Positions 17,443 through 27,900 of a DNA stretch of 64,000 bases are shown here, in pieces; within the stretch, counting starts at the first letter, position 1, and each line of letters opens with the position of its first letter. A program made the translations under genes and the position numbers. The notes beneath the pieces are model-generated. The model did no database searches and had not been told where the DNA came from. It was given only the letters and a program-made list of their open reading frames with translations. This DNA is from Ewingella allii. GTDB lineage: Bacteria; Pseudomonadota; Gammaproteobacteria; Enterobacterales; Enterobacteriaceae. The stretch lies in the NCBI RefSeq assembly GCF_044430645.1, contig NZ_JAWUDN010000004.1, forward strand, positions 318,761 through 382,760. Reading direction: 5' to 3'.

Positions 17443-19998
17443 CTACACCATATCCTTCAGACGGTAGATCCACTCCAGCGCCTGGCGCGGTGAGAGTGAG
17501 TCGGCATCCAGCGCCTCCAGAGCCTCTACGGCTGGCGACACTTCTTCAGTCAACAGCGCCAACTGCGGGCCATCCACCTTGCTGGCGGCGGCGCTGTTGG
17601 ACAGCGTTTCCAGCTCTTTCAGCTTCTGGCGCGCGCGTTTAATCACATCTCTTGGCACACCTGCCAGCGCGGCAACCGCCAGACCATAACTCTTGCTGGC
17701 CGCGCCTTCCTGCACGCTGTGCATAAAGGCAATGGTGTCGCCGTGCTCGATGGCATCCAGATGGATATTCACCGTGCCTTCCATCTTCTCCGGCAGCGTG
17801 GTCAGTTCAAAATAGTGGGTGGCGAACAGCGTCATGGCTTTGATGCGGCTGGCGAGATTCTCCGCGCAGGCCCAGGCCAGAGAGAGGCCGTCATAGGTCG
17901 AGGTGCCGCGACCAATTTCATCCATCAGCACCAGACTGTTTTCAGTGGCGTTGTGCAGGATATTCGCCGTTTCGGTCATTTCGACCATAAAGGTGGAGCG
18001 TCCAGAAGCCAGATCGTCCGCCGCGCCAACGCGGGTGAAGATCCGATCCACTGGGCCAATCACTGCCTGATCCGCCGGCACGTAGCAGCCAATATGCGCC
18101 ATCAGCACGATCAGCGCCGCCTGACGCATGTAAGTACTTTTACCGCCCATGTTCGGGCCGGTGATGATCAGCATGCGGCGCTGCGGCGACATCGCCAGCG
18201 GGTTGGAGATAAACGGCTCGCTCAGCACCTGTTCCACCACCGGGTGACGCCCGCCGGTAATATTAATCCCCGGTTTTTCACTCAGCGTCGGGCAGGTGTA
18301 GTTCAGGGTGTAAGCGCGCTCTGCCAGATTGCTCAACACGTCCAGCTCTGCCAAGGCAGCCGCGCTTTGCTGCAGGGCGTCAAGGTGCGGCATCAGCAGA
18401 TCGAACAGCTCTTCATACAGGGCTTTTTCCAGCGACAGTGCCTTGCCCTTAGACGTCAGAACCTTATCTTCATACTCTTTCAGCTCAGGGATGATATAGC
18501 GCTCGGCGTTTTTCAACGTCTGGCGGCGCACATAGTGGATCGGCACTAAGTGGCTTTGGCCACGGCTGACCTGAATGAAGTAGCCATGCACGCCGTTAAA
18601 GCCAACCTTTAGCGTATCTAAGCCAAGCTTCTCGCGCTCGCGGATCTCAAGCTGGTCGAGATAATCCGTCGCGCCATCGGCCAGCGCGCGCCATTCATCC
18701 AGCTCGGCGTTATAGCCCGGCGCAATCACACCGCCGTCACGCACCAGCACGGGTGGCGCCTCAATAATGGCGCGCTCGAGCAATTCAACCAGTTCATTGA
18801 ATTCGCCGCAGTTTTTGACCAGTGTCTGGATATGCGCCGTTTCTAAAGGCTGGAGCAGGGCGCGGATCTCCGGCAGCTGCTGCAAGGCGTGGCGCATACG
18901 GGCCAGATCGCGCGGGCGAGCGCTGCGCAGAGCCAGACGGGCCAGGATTCTCTCTAAATCCCCCACCTGACGCAGCACCGGCTGCAAATCGGGAGTGAGA
19001 TCCTGTAAAGAACCGAGGGCCAGCTGGCGATTGCGCAATACCTTGGCGTCGCGCGTTGGCATGTGGATCCAGCGTTTGAGCATGCGGCTGCCCATTGGCG
19101 TCACCGCCTGATCCAGAATCGCCGCCAGCGTGTTTTCGACTCCCCCGGACAGGTTTTGCGTCAGTTCCAGATTCCGGCGAGTGGCGGCGTCCATAATGAT
19201 GCCGTCCTGCAAACGCTCCATGGTCACGCCGCGAATATGCGGCAGGGCGGTGCGCTGGGTATCTTTAACATATTGCAGCAGGCAGCCCGCCGCGCGCAGC
19301 GCCTGCGGGGCTTGTTCCACCCCAAAGCCACTTAGGTCGCGAGTACCAAACTGCAAGTTAAGCTGCTGCTTGGCGGTTTCCAGTTCGAACTCCCACATCG
19401 GGCGGCGGCGCAGGCCGCGGCGCGACGAGATAAGCGACATAGACTCGAAACTTTCAGGGTAGAGCAGCTCGGCAGGATTGGTGCGCTGGATCTCCGCCGC
19501 CATGGTTTCCAAATCTTCTGGCTGAGCCACGCGGAAGCGGCCTGAGCTGATGTCGAGCGTGGCATAACCAAAGCCGCGACCATCCTGCCAGATAGCCGCC
19601 AGCAGGTTGTCGTGGCGCTCGTTGAGCAGTGCTTCATCACTGACCGTGCCGGGCGTCACAATGCGCACGACTTTGCGCTCAACCGGCCCTTTGCTCAGTG
19701 CGGGATCGCCGATTTGTTCACAAATCGCCACGGATTCGCCCAGTTGCACCAGCTTGGCTAAATAGCCTTCCACGGCATGGTAAGGCACGCCCGCCATCGG
19801 GATTGGCTCGCCCGCCGACGCGCCGCGCTTAGTGAGGGAGATATCCAGCAGTTGCGATGCGCGTCGCGCATCGTCATAAAACAGTTCGTAGAAGTCCCCC
19901 ATACGATAAAACATCAAAATCTCTGGGTTTTCAGCCTTGAGGCGCAGGTACTGCTGCATCATGGGAGTGTGGGAATCTAGGCTTGCATTATCAGTCAT
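17443..19998 (-). CDS. mutS: DNA mismatch repair protein MutS
   Basis: MutS recognises base mismatches and starts methyl-directed repair with MutL and MutH. The protein has 851 residues, close to E. coli's 853. The mismatch-wedging F-x-E motif is F36-Y37-E38 within MFYRMGDFYELF. The ATPase Walker A is GPNMGGKSTYMRQ and Walker B is LVLMDEIGRGTSTYDG, both in the C-terminal third. It is intact and full length, so a mutator phenotype from this gene is not indicated. Confidence 0.98.
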   Translation of the reverse strand: MTDNASLDSHTPMMQQYLRLKAENPEILMFYRMGDFYELFYDDARRASQLLDISLTKRGASAGEPIPMAGVPYHAVEGYLAKLVQLGESVAICEQIGDPALSKGPVERKVVRIVTPGTVSDEALLNERHDNLLAAIWQDGRGFGYATLDISSGRFRVAQPEDLETMAAEIQRTNPAELLYPESFESMSLISSRRGLRRRPMWEFELETAKQQLNLQFGTRDLSGFGVEQAPQALRAAGCLLQYVKDTQRTALPHIRGVTMERLQDGIIMDAATRRNLELTQNLSGGVENTLAAILDQAVTPMGSRMLKRWIHMPTRDAKVLRNRQLALGSLQDLTPDLQPVLRQVGDLERILARLALRSARPRDLARMRHALQQLPEIRALLQPLETAHIQTLVKNCGEFNELVELLERAIIEAPPVLVRDGGVIAPGYNAELDEWRALADGATDYLDQLEIREREKLGLDTLKVGFNGVHGYFIQVSRGQSHLVPIHYVRRQTLKNAERYIIPELKEYEDKVLTSKGKALSLEKALYEELFDLLMPHLDALQQSAAALAELDVLSNLAERAYTLNYTCPTLSEKPGINITGGRHPVVEQVLSEPFISNPLAMSPQRRMLIITGPNMGGKSTYMRQAALIVLMAHIGCYVPADQAVIGPVDRIFTRVGAADDLASGRSTFMVEMTETANILHNATENSLVLMDEIGRGTSTYDGLSLAWACAENLASRIKAMTLFATHYFELTTLPEKMEGTVNIHLDAIEHGDTIAFMHSVQEGAASKSYGLAVAALAGVPRDVIKRARQKLKELETLSNSAAASKVDGPQLALLTEEVSPAVEALEALDADSLSPRQALEWIYRLKDMV

Positions 19999-21223
19999 AG
20001 ACTTGGTCTTATTAATCCATTGAATTTAAAGTTGATTGTGATTTTTATTGTTGTCATTCGTCATCACGATGTGGCTAAGAGAATCATCACTTGTCACTCA
20101 AAGACCCGTGGATTTTCACCCCGCTATACTAGCCCAGCGAGCAATCTGCTGTCACAGGTAAAAGTTCGAGAGGGGCCGCAAAGTAAGAAAGAAAATCCCT
20201 GCAACAACTTGGGTTAAATGATGTTTGCGCTCGAGACAGAGGGCCGTCTGGCAACAGGCTCAACGTTAAAAAGTAGACATTAGAAGTTTAGGCGGGGTAA
20301 TCACAGCGTAAAGGCTATTTTGTTGGATGTTTGTTATGAATTTTAGTAGCAGAAATGGGGAGAAAACAGTTCAGTTTACGCTGGGGCTAGCGCATTTAAT
20401 TCCCTAAAATTTAATATGATTATCATTTTTACTTAACCATAACTTGTGAGTTTTATCCTAATCCTTTCCGTTTTAATCTCCATTCTCGTTAGTACTATTT
20501 GGCTTAACTACACTTTTTATGCCAAAAAAGAATTTCTATATTCCATTTAGAGATATTAAAAAACGATCTAAATCAACCTGATAGAATATTCAAAAAAAAA
20601 TCTAATAAAAACAGTCTATAAATGTAATCGCTTCTCTTAATTGATGTTCCGTGCTGTTACCCCCGTTGTAAATATGTAAAGGTTTAGTAAAATGATCAGC
20701 AGCACTGAATAGTAACAATAGTTACTTATCTCCAGATTAGGATTAGTCTGCTTCCTAAGGGCGGTAGCGTTCCCGATCGCTAGCACTTTGAAATGCCTTG
20801 TAACGAAATCGCGAAAACTGACATTAATTGGTCAGGTTTCCACTTGATTCAATCCGTTAATTGTCAGCTGACGTGGTCAAAAAATGCTCGGACCACGCGA
20901 ATGAGTTCTGTGATGTGAAAGTGGTTAACTTTCCCCCTAAATGACGTAGGGACAGCAGCGTTTTATCCAATCTTTTAAGATGATGTTGGATAATTTAAAG
21001 TGGATTTTTTCATCAATCTTATTTCCGCTAGCCTTGCTACATCTCCCTCCGTCGGTTGTTACTGCATTAATCCCAACGTCTGGTTTTCATTTTCCCTGAG
21101 TTTTATTTAGGCCCGCTCTCTGTCTGGCCTGATGTAAAGCTTGGGCGCAATCGCCGTGCCTGATGGCAACGGGATTCAGTTTGTACTTCAAGAAATCTTT
21201 ATTTTTCAATTAACTGCCAAATC
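19999..21223. other. 1.2-kb region without recognisable gene between mutS and the T6SS cluster
   Basis: The region is AT-rich, with no reading frame I would defend; a 65-codon frame at 20020-20217 has no recognisable features. It holds the mutS promoter on the left and presumably the T6SS promoter on the right. The part around 20400-20640 has many A and T runs, compatible with H-NS binding, and TGATTATCATTTTT near 20418 resembles half of a Fur box. Neither is proven. It marks the junction of conserved chromosome and accessory island. Confidence 0.5.
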
Positions 21224-21736
21224 ATGAGGCTTATGGTGAAAATTCAAATCGCGCTTTCTCTGCTTTTAGTTGCATTGGTTTCTGGCTGTAAAGCGCCGCC
21301 ACCGCCACCTGTCACTGATGACACCGTGGTTTCCAGCACGGTTGATGGCGTCACCTTGACCTACCGTCACGCGGTTACGCCGCCGACCACTTTCACCCCG
21401 GTGAATGCTGAGTATCGTGCGCTGTATAACGCGTCGGTGATGACCACCCCTGACTTCGGCGGCAAGTTGGTGCGCCAACTGGTGAACGGCCAGACCTTCA
21501 CCGTGCTGGGTGCGGTTGAGAACAACTGGTTAGCCGTGGCGGAAACCGGACAGGAGCAGATGTTGGGTTATGTGCCACTGCGCGCTGGCGTTAAAAGCGA
21601 GTTGTATGAGCAAACTCTGAAGGCGGATGCGCGCCGCGTGCGTCGTGCCGCACCAGCGAAGAAAACCTGTGTTTCGGTGAATGGCGATGGTCAGGCTTGC
21701 CGTAACAGCAGCAGCGGTACTTGGATTATCAACTAA
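21224..21736 (+). CDS. T6SS-linked lipoprotein with SH3-like region
   Basis: This predicted lipoprotein of 170 residues has a signal peptide ending in LVSGC (lipidated Cys 22), then a Pro-rich linker and a middle part (about residues 65-115) with the look of a bacterial SH3 domain: ALYNASVMTTPDFGGKLVRQ, then GQTFTVLG and LGYV. The C-terminus is basic with two further cysteines. It stands first in the T6SS cluster, 20 bases before tssJ. The ATG at 21224 has no clear ribosome site; ATG 21233 would give the tidier signal peptide MVKIQIALSLLLV. A role in anchoring the apparatus at the cell wall is inferred from position only. Confidence 0.7.
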   Translation: MRLMVKIQIALSLLLVALVSGCKAPPPPPVTDDTVVSSTVDGVTLTYRHAVTPPTTFTPVNAEYRALYNASVMTTPDFGGKLVRQLVNGQTFTVLGAVENNWLAVAETGQEQMLGYVPLRAGVKSELYEQTLKADARRVRRAAPAKKTCVSVNGDGQACRNSSSGTWIIN

Positions 21737-21756
21737 ACCGCGTAGGCGGGTACCCT

Positions 21757-22272
21757 ATGATAACTTTACGTTTTTTTCGGCGTCCGGCTCTCTGGGCGCT
21801 GTTCCTGTCAGTGACGATGTTGCTGACAGGCTGTTTCTCCTCTTCACACAGCGTTCCTTCTCGCTACGGATTGCAGTTTCAGGCTCATCCGCAGGTCAAT
21901 GACTCTGCGCCACTTAAGGTGCGTGTGATGTTGTTGAAATCGGATGCGGATTTTATGTCAGCGGATTTCTACTCTCTGCAAAACAATCCTCAGGCGGTGC
22001 TGGGTGGCAACTTGCTTAACACCGAGCAGTTCTTCCTGATGTCAGGCCAGTTGAGTAAAAAGATTTCAGGACAGAGCACGGCTGACGCCCGTTACATCGG
22101 CATCATGGCGGAGTACCAGTCGCTGGATGGCAAGAAGTGGCGCATCTCGCTGCCCTTGCCTGACCCCTCTGAGAGCAGTGCCTGGAAAGTGTGGCAATGG
22201 TCTTCTGATGAGCTGAACGCCGAGATTATTGTGGATGTCAGCGGAATTCGGATGGTTAAAGACAACCACTAA
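21757..22272 (+). CDS. tssJ: T6SS outer-membrane lipoprotein TssJ
   Basis: TssJ is the outer-membrane lipoprotein of the TssJLM membrane complex and binds the periplasmic end of TssM. The product has 171 residues with a signal peptide and lipobox LLTGC (Cys 26), then a beta-sandwich-like sequence with the TssJ hallmarks PLKVRVMLLKSDADFMSADF and the loop around QAVLGGNLL. I took the ATG at 21757; the open frame begins upstream at 21721, inside the preceding gene. tssJ, tssK, tssL and tssM follow each other with gaps of 2 to 22 bases. Confidence 0.88.
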   Translation: MITLRFFRRPALWALFLSVTMLLTGCFSSSHSVPSRYGLQFQAHPQVNDSAPLKVRVMLLKSDADFMSADFYSLQNNPQAVLGGNLLNTEQFFLMSGQLSKKISGQSTADARYIGIMAEYQSLDGKKWRISLPLPDPSESSAWKVWQWSSDELNAEIIVDVSGIRMVKDNH

Positions 22273-22293
22273 CGCCCTGAAACGGAAGCGATT

Positions 22294-23640
22294 ATGACTA
22301 AAGCAGCAAAAGTGGTGTGGACCGAAGGCATGTTCCTGCGTCCCCACCATTTCCAGCAATCTGAAAGCTACCTGTTGAGTCAGGTACGCGAGTGGGGCAC
22401 CGCGCAGCGTCCTTACATGTGGGGCTTCTTCGATCTTCAATTCGACGAAGCGATGCTGCGACACGGCAATGTTGCCCTGACCAGCGCCAGCGGCATTTTG
22501 CCGGATGGCACTCCCTTTGCCTTTAGCAACAGCCGTCAGGCCCCGCCGCCATTGGCGATTGGCGACAATCAGACCGGGCAGAAGGTGGTGCTGGCACTGC
22601 CCGCGCGCCGAGATGGCCGCGAAGAGGTGATCTTCAGCGAAGCCGCCGATTCTCTCGCCCGCCATATCAGCTTTGAGGCAGAAGCCGACGATTGCAATGA
22701 AATGTCGATTGGCCCGGCGGTGATGCAGTTCAGCCAGCTGCGCCTGCGGCTGATGCTGGAAAGCGATTTGACAGCGGAGTGGACCGCCATCGGCGTGGCG
22801 CTGGTGGTGGAGAAGCGCAACGACAGCCAGTTGCGCCTTGATAACGGCTATATCCCGCCGATGTTGAACGCTATCGAGAATCCGCTGATCTTTAGTTTTA
22901 TCAACGATATTAAAGGATTACTGGAACAGCGCAGCCAGCAAATTGGCCAGCGACTCCAGCAGCCGGGGCGTTTTAACAACTCTGACATGGTCGACTTCAT
23001 GCTGTTGGCGCTGATCAACCAGCATATCGGCGTGGTCAATCATCTACACAGCCTGCCGCAACTGCATCCCGAACAGCTGTTCAGCCAGTGGCTGGCGCTG
23101 GCGACCGAACTGAGCACTTACACTCCGCAGCGCGCCTGCGAGGGGAGCGGGCTGCCGGTTTATCGCCATGATGATCTGGCGCGAAGCTTTAACGAGCTGA
23201 CGCTGATGCTGCGTCAGCGGCTGTCCATTGTCATGGAAGAGAATGCTATTCAGCTGCCGCTGATCGAGCGCTCCCACGGGCTGAATGTGGCGACCGTGCC
23301 GGACGCCAATATGATCCGCGAATTCGGTTTCGTGCTGGCGGTAAAAGCCAATGTGCCAAGCGAGATGCTCAACACCCACTTCCCGGCGCAGATGAAAGTC
23401 GCGCCGGTGACCAAAATCCGCGATTTGGTTCAGCTTCAACTGCCGGGCATAGTGCTGCGCGCCATGCCATCCGCGCCGCCGCAGATCCCTTGGCATGCGG
23501 GCTACAGCTACTTCCAGCTGGAAAAAGGCGGTGAGCTGTGGAAGGAAATGAATAAATCTGGCGCTTTTGCTCTGCACCTTGCAGGTGAATTTCCCGGTCT
23601 GGACATGGCGTTCTGGGCCGTCCGCGACGTCTCTGCCTGA
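22294..23640 (+). CDS. tssK: T6SS baseplate protein TssK
   Basis: TssK is the trimeric adaptor that ties the baseplate to the membrane complex. The 448-residue protein starts with the typical VVWTEGMFLRPHHFQQSE and includes the C-terminal block LPGIVLRAMPSAPPQIP and FPGLDMAFWAVRD seen in the family. It lies directly after tssJ and before tssL. Confidence 0.95.
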   Translation: MTKAAKVVWTEGMFLRPHHFQQSESYLLSQVREWGTAQRPYMWGFFDLQFDEAMLRHGNVALTSASGILPDGTPFAFSNSRQAPPPLAIGDNQTGQKVVLALPARRDGREEVIFSEAADSLARHISFEAEADDCNEMSIGPAVMQFSQLRLRLMLESDLTAEWTAIGVALVVEKRNDSQLRLDNGYIPPMLNAIENPLIFSFINDIKGLLEQRSQQIGQRLQQPGRFNNSDMVDFMLLALINQHIGVVNHLHSLPQLHPEQLFSQWLALATELSTYTPQRACEGSGLPVYRHDDLARSFNELTLMLRQRLSIVMEENAIQLPLIERSHGLNVATVPDANMIREFGFVLAVKANVPSEMLNTHFPAQMKVAPVTKIRDLVQLQLPGIVLRAMPSAPPQIPWHAGYSYFQLEKGGELWKEMNKSGAFALHLAGEFPGLDMAFWAVRDVSA

Positions 23641-23661
23641 CTGAACTGGTGAGTAAAAAAT

Positions 23662-24900
23662 ATGCAGGAATTACACTCTGGCGGCAGAGAAGCAGGCATG
23701 ACGGAGGCGTGGCGCGATAATGCGCTGGTCGCTGCGGCCAACCCTTTGCTCAATGCCATTCCCCAAATTCGTCATTCGGTCAGCCATGCAGACCCCGCGG
23801 GGCTGCGTCAGCGCTTAATCGAAGAAATTCAACGCTTTGAAGTCCGCAGCCAGAACGCCGGCTTATCTTACGAGACCATTGTTGGCGCGCGCTACTGTCT
23901 GTGTACTGCGCTGGATGAAGCCGCCGCGCTGACCCCGTGGGGCGGCAACAGCGTCTGGCCGAGCAGCGGCCTGCTGGTGACTTTCCACAATGAAACCTGG
24001 GGCGGCGAGAAGTTTTTCCAACTGTTGGCGAAGCTGTCGCAAAAGCCGCGCGACCACCTGTTTTTGCTTGAGCTGATCTATTTCTGCCTGATGCTCGGCT
24101 TTGAAGGGCGCTACCGCGTGCTGGATAACGGCCGCTCGCAGCTGGAGACTATTCGCCAGCGCCTGTTACAGATGATTCATTCGGTGCGCGGGGCCTACGC
24201 ACTGCCGCTTTCTCCGCATCCTTACGACCAGCCGACACAGAAGAAGCTGTGGCGTCCGGCGATCCCGCTGTGGGCGTGGACCGCGGTGGTGGGCTTTCTG
24301 GCCTGCTTGTTCTATATCGGCCTGAACTGGCGACTCGGCACGGCCACCACGCCGGTGCTGGCTTCTATCTACCAAAGCTCGCTGCCGGAAGTCTCTATCC
24401 AGAACCCTGCGCCGCGACCGGCTGCCATTCTTGATTTAAAAAGCTTCCTGCGTCCTGAAATTGAGCAGGGACTGGTATCGGTTCGCGACGAAGCAGACCA
24501 AAGCGTGGTGACGCTGAAAGGCGACGGCCTGTTCCCATCCGCGTCCACCACGGTGCGCGGCAACTACCAGCCGGTTATCCAGCGTATCGCCAAAGCAATG
24601 GACGGCGTCAGCGGCAAAATATTGGTGGCGGGCTACTCCGATAATCTGCCAATCCGAAGCGCGCGCTTTGCTTCCAACTATGAACTGTCACTTGAGCGAG
24701 CAGAATCGGTGCAGAAATTGCTGCAAAAGCATCTGCGCCAGCCAGACCGTGTTAAGGCCGAAGGGCGGGGCGATTCCAATGCTATCGCCCCAAACAATAC
24801 GGCTGAAAACCGCGCCCGCAACCGCCGGGTTGAAATCACTCTGCTCGTTGCGCCTGCGAATACTCAGGCACAGCTCAACGGTCTGCCCCAAGGAAATTAA
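23662..24900 (+). CDS. tssL: T6SS inner-membrane protein TssL with OmpA-like domain
   Basis: TssL (DotU family) is the inner-membrane partner of TssM. The cytoplasmic DotU domain spans about residues 25-190 (NPLLNAIPQIR, ALDEAAALTPWG, LLELIYFCLMLGFEGRYR). One transmembrane helix follows at about residues 200-220 (LWAWTAVVGFLACLFYIGL). A periplasmic OmpA-like peptidoglycan-binding domain (about 275-400) has VAGYSDNLPIRSARFASNYE and NRARNRRVEI. This is an 'extended' TssL that carries its own cell-wall anchor. It is 2 bases upstream of tssM. Confidence 0.95.
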   Translation: MQELHSGGREAGMTEAWRDNALVAAANPLLNAIPQIRHSVSHADPAGLRQRLIEEIQRFEVRSQNAGLSYETIVGARYCLCTALDEAAALTPWGGNSVWPSSGLLVTFHNETWGGEKFFQLLAKLSQKPRDHLFLLELIYFCLMLGFEGRYRVLDNGRSQLETIRQRLLQMIHSVRGAYALPLSPHPYDQPTQKKLWRPAIPLWAWTAVVGFLACLFYIGLNWRLGTATTPVLASIYQSSLPEVSIQNPAPRPAAILDLKSFLRPEIEQGLVSVRDEADQSVVTLKGDGLFPSASTTVRGNYQPVIQRIAKAMDGVSGKILVAGYSDNLPIRSARFASNYELSLERAESVQKLLQKHLRQPDRVKAEGRGDSNAIAPNNTAENRARNRRVEITLLVAPANTQAQLNGLPQGN

Positions 24901-24902
24901 GG

Positions 24903-27900
24903 ATGCTGAATACGCTTTTTTCCATACTCTCTAGCCGGTTGCTATGGGGCTTCCTTGGCATCACTGCGCTGTCATTTATCATCTGGGTGATTGGGCCGCT
25001 ATTGGCGATTAATGGCTCCAGCCCGTTAGAACCTGAGGTTAATCGGCAGATCAGTATTGGTCTGCTGTATCTGGTTTGGGGCTTCGGGCAGGTTATCCCC
25101 CGTCTGCACAATGCTTGGGTCAATCGCCAACTGGTGAGCAGCCTCGGCAAGCAGGAAGCCGCCGAAACCGGCGCGCCGCTGCTCAATGATGAAGAGCAGG
25201 TGCTGGCCCAGCGTTTTAGCGAAGCATCACAACTGCTCAAGAAGGCCCATTTCAGCGGCACATCAGGGCGTAAAAAGCCTTTCTGGATGCGCCGCTTCAG
25301 CCGTCAGTACCTCTACCAGTTGCCTTGGTATGTGATTATTGGCGCGCCCGGCGCGGGGAAAACTACGGCGCTGGTTAACTCCGGGCTGCATTTCCCGCTG
25401 GCCGACCGCTTCGGTAAAACCGCGCTGCGCGGCATTGGCGGCACGCGTAACTGTGACTGGTGGTTTACCAACGAGGCGGTGCTGCTTGATACCGCCGGGC
25501 GTTACACCATGCAGGAGAGCCAGCGCGAGCAGGACGCCAGCGAGTGGGGCAAGTTCGTCGCGCTGCTGAAAAAATACCGCGCCCGCCAGCCGGTTAACGG
25601 CGCAATCATCACTATCAGCGTGTCGGACCTGCTGACGCTAAGCGCCGAGCAGCGCCGCCAGCAAGCCAGCGCGCTGCGCCAGCGTTTGTTGGAGCTGCAC
25701 GAGCAGTTGGGCATTCGTTTCCCGGTCTATGTGCTGGTTACTAAAACCGACTTGCTCAAAGGCTTTACCGCCTACTTTGACGGTTTTGATAAAGCCAAGC
25801 GCGATCAGGTTTGGGGCTTCACCTTCCCGTGGGCCAAGCTGAAAAGCGGCAACTTCGATGTGCAAACCGCCTTTGAACATGAATACAGCCTGCTGCAACA
25901 GCGTCTGGATGCCGGTTTAGCCGATGTCATGCTGATGGAGCGCGATGGCAAGGCGCGTGCCGAAAGCTACCTGTTCCCGCAGGAGTTCTCGGCGCTGCGA
26001 CCTCTATTGAGTGACTACCTGACGCAGATTTTTGCCCATTCTGGCTTCGAAACCTCTCTGTCTGCGCGCGGCGTGTACTTCGCCAGCGGCACGCAGGAAG
26101 GCCAGCCGTTTGACAAAGTGATGGGCGAGCTTAATCGCGCGCTGAATCTGCCAAGCCACGACGGCAGTACAAAAGCCACCGAGTGGGGCACAGGGCCACA
26201 GCATCAGCAGGGCGGGGCGGTGCCGCCGGTGAAAGGCCAGAGCTTCTTCCTGCGAGATGTGTTGGAAAACGTGGTGTTCCCTGAGTCGGGTCTGGCCGGG
26301 AGCAATCGCTGGTGGGAGCTGCGCAACCGCGCGGTGCTGTGGTCAGGTTACCTGCTGCTGAGTCTGGCGCTGGTGGTTGCCGCCATCCTCTGGTTTATCA
26401 GTTACAGTCATAACCGCGACTACTTGCAGGAAGTCTCCGCCAAGGTCCCGGCGGTTAATCAGCAGGGGCAGGCACTTCAGGCCGGTAACCTTAGCGACTT
26501 GTTTGCGTTGCTGCCTTACCTCAACGGCCTGCTGCATCTGCCGGAAAGCCAGCAGTTTGATATCAACCATCCGCCACTCACTCGGCGCATGGGGCTGTAT
26601 CGCGGCGGTGAAGTCAGTGATGCCACCAACGCGCTGTATCAGAAAGCCTTGAAGCAGTTGCTGTTGCCACAGGTAGCGCAGCAAATCACCGGCTGGCTGC
26701 GCAGTGATGACGGCAGCGATGCCGACTTCAGCTATGAAGCACTGAAAGCCTATCAGATGCTGTATCAGCCAAAACACTATGACGGCAAGTTTATCCACGC
26801 GTGGGTGATGCTCAACCTGCAACGCACTCTGCCGCAGAATGTCACCCGCGAGCAGCTGCGCCAGCTGGAGTGGCACCTGTCTCAACTGCTGGAAACGCAG
26901 ATTCAGTCGTCGCCTTATGCCAAAGATGATGCGCTGATTGCCCGCGAGCAGGCGCTGATCGCCCGCATGCCGCTGTCCGACCGGGTTTATGGTCGCCTCA
27001 AACGCCTGCTGGAACATGATGACAGCCTGAAACCGGTTTCTCTGGCGGCGCTGGGAGGGCCGCAGAGTGAACTGGTTTTTACCCGTAAAAGCGGCAAGCC
27101 GCTGAGTGAAGGGATCTCCGGTTTATATACGCCGGAAGGCTATTGGAACAGTTTCGACAAGCAGATCGACAGCGTAACCGCCGCGCTGTATGCCGACGAC
27201 ATTTGGGTGTTGGGCAAAGGCACCAGCGATAGTGATAAAGCCCAGACCGACAATCTGGTGCGCCAGCGCTATATGGATGACTACATTCGCCAGTGGGATG
27301 GGCTGTTGCAGGATTTGGCGCTGAACAATATTGCCAACCTGTCTCAGCGTATCAACAGCGCGCGCCTGCTCTCTTCGGGCAACTCGCCGCTGCGCCAACT
27401 GGTCACCGGGCTGAGTCATTATCTAGTGTTAGAAAAGCCTGCCGCGCCGCAGGTGCAGGGCAAAAAAGCCGACAGCGGCAACAGCGCCACCAATACGCTG
27501 CGCTCGCTGTTTGGTGCACGCGACGGGGCCAGCGCCGCAGAGCCGCAGACGCCGGAGCAGAAAGTCACCCAGCACTTTGCTCCGATGTTAGAACTGGCGC
27601 AGCCGCTACAGGAAGGCGGCAAAGCCATCGTCTTTGATGATTTCCTCAAGCAAGTGGATGACCTGTATCGCTACCTGACTGCCGTGCAGGACGCCGCCAA
27701 CAGCGGGATGCCCGCGCCAAACGGTGAGGCGATCGGTCGCCTACAGGCCAGCGCCGGTCGTCTCCCGGGTTCACTGCAAGGCATGTTCTCGAGTTTAGCC
27801 GTCGGTGCCAGCAGCGATACGCAGCGCCGCGAGCTGGACAACATTCGCAAGCGGATTGATGTGGAAGTGGGCGGCTTCTGCCGTCAGGCGATTGCCGGGC

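Noticed and set aside
20020..20217. 65-codon plus-strand frame upstream of mutS
   Set aside because: The start lies in the mutS upstream region, has no good ribosome site, and the translation has no hydrophobic, domain-like or family-like pattern.
20411..20440. Fur box near TGATTATCATTTTT
   Set aside because: Only about half of the 19-bp consensus is matched and AT-rich sequence gives such matches by chance; kept only as a remark.
21121..21223. Sigma-54 promoter before the first T6SS gene
   Set aside because: TGGCCTGATGTAAAGCTTGG has GG and a distant GC-like pair but the spacing and the -12 element do not fit the TGGCAC-N5-TTGC consensus.
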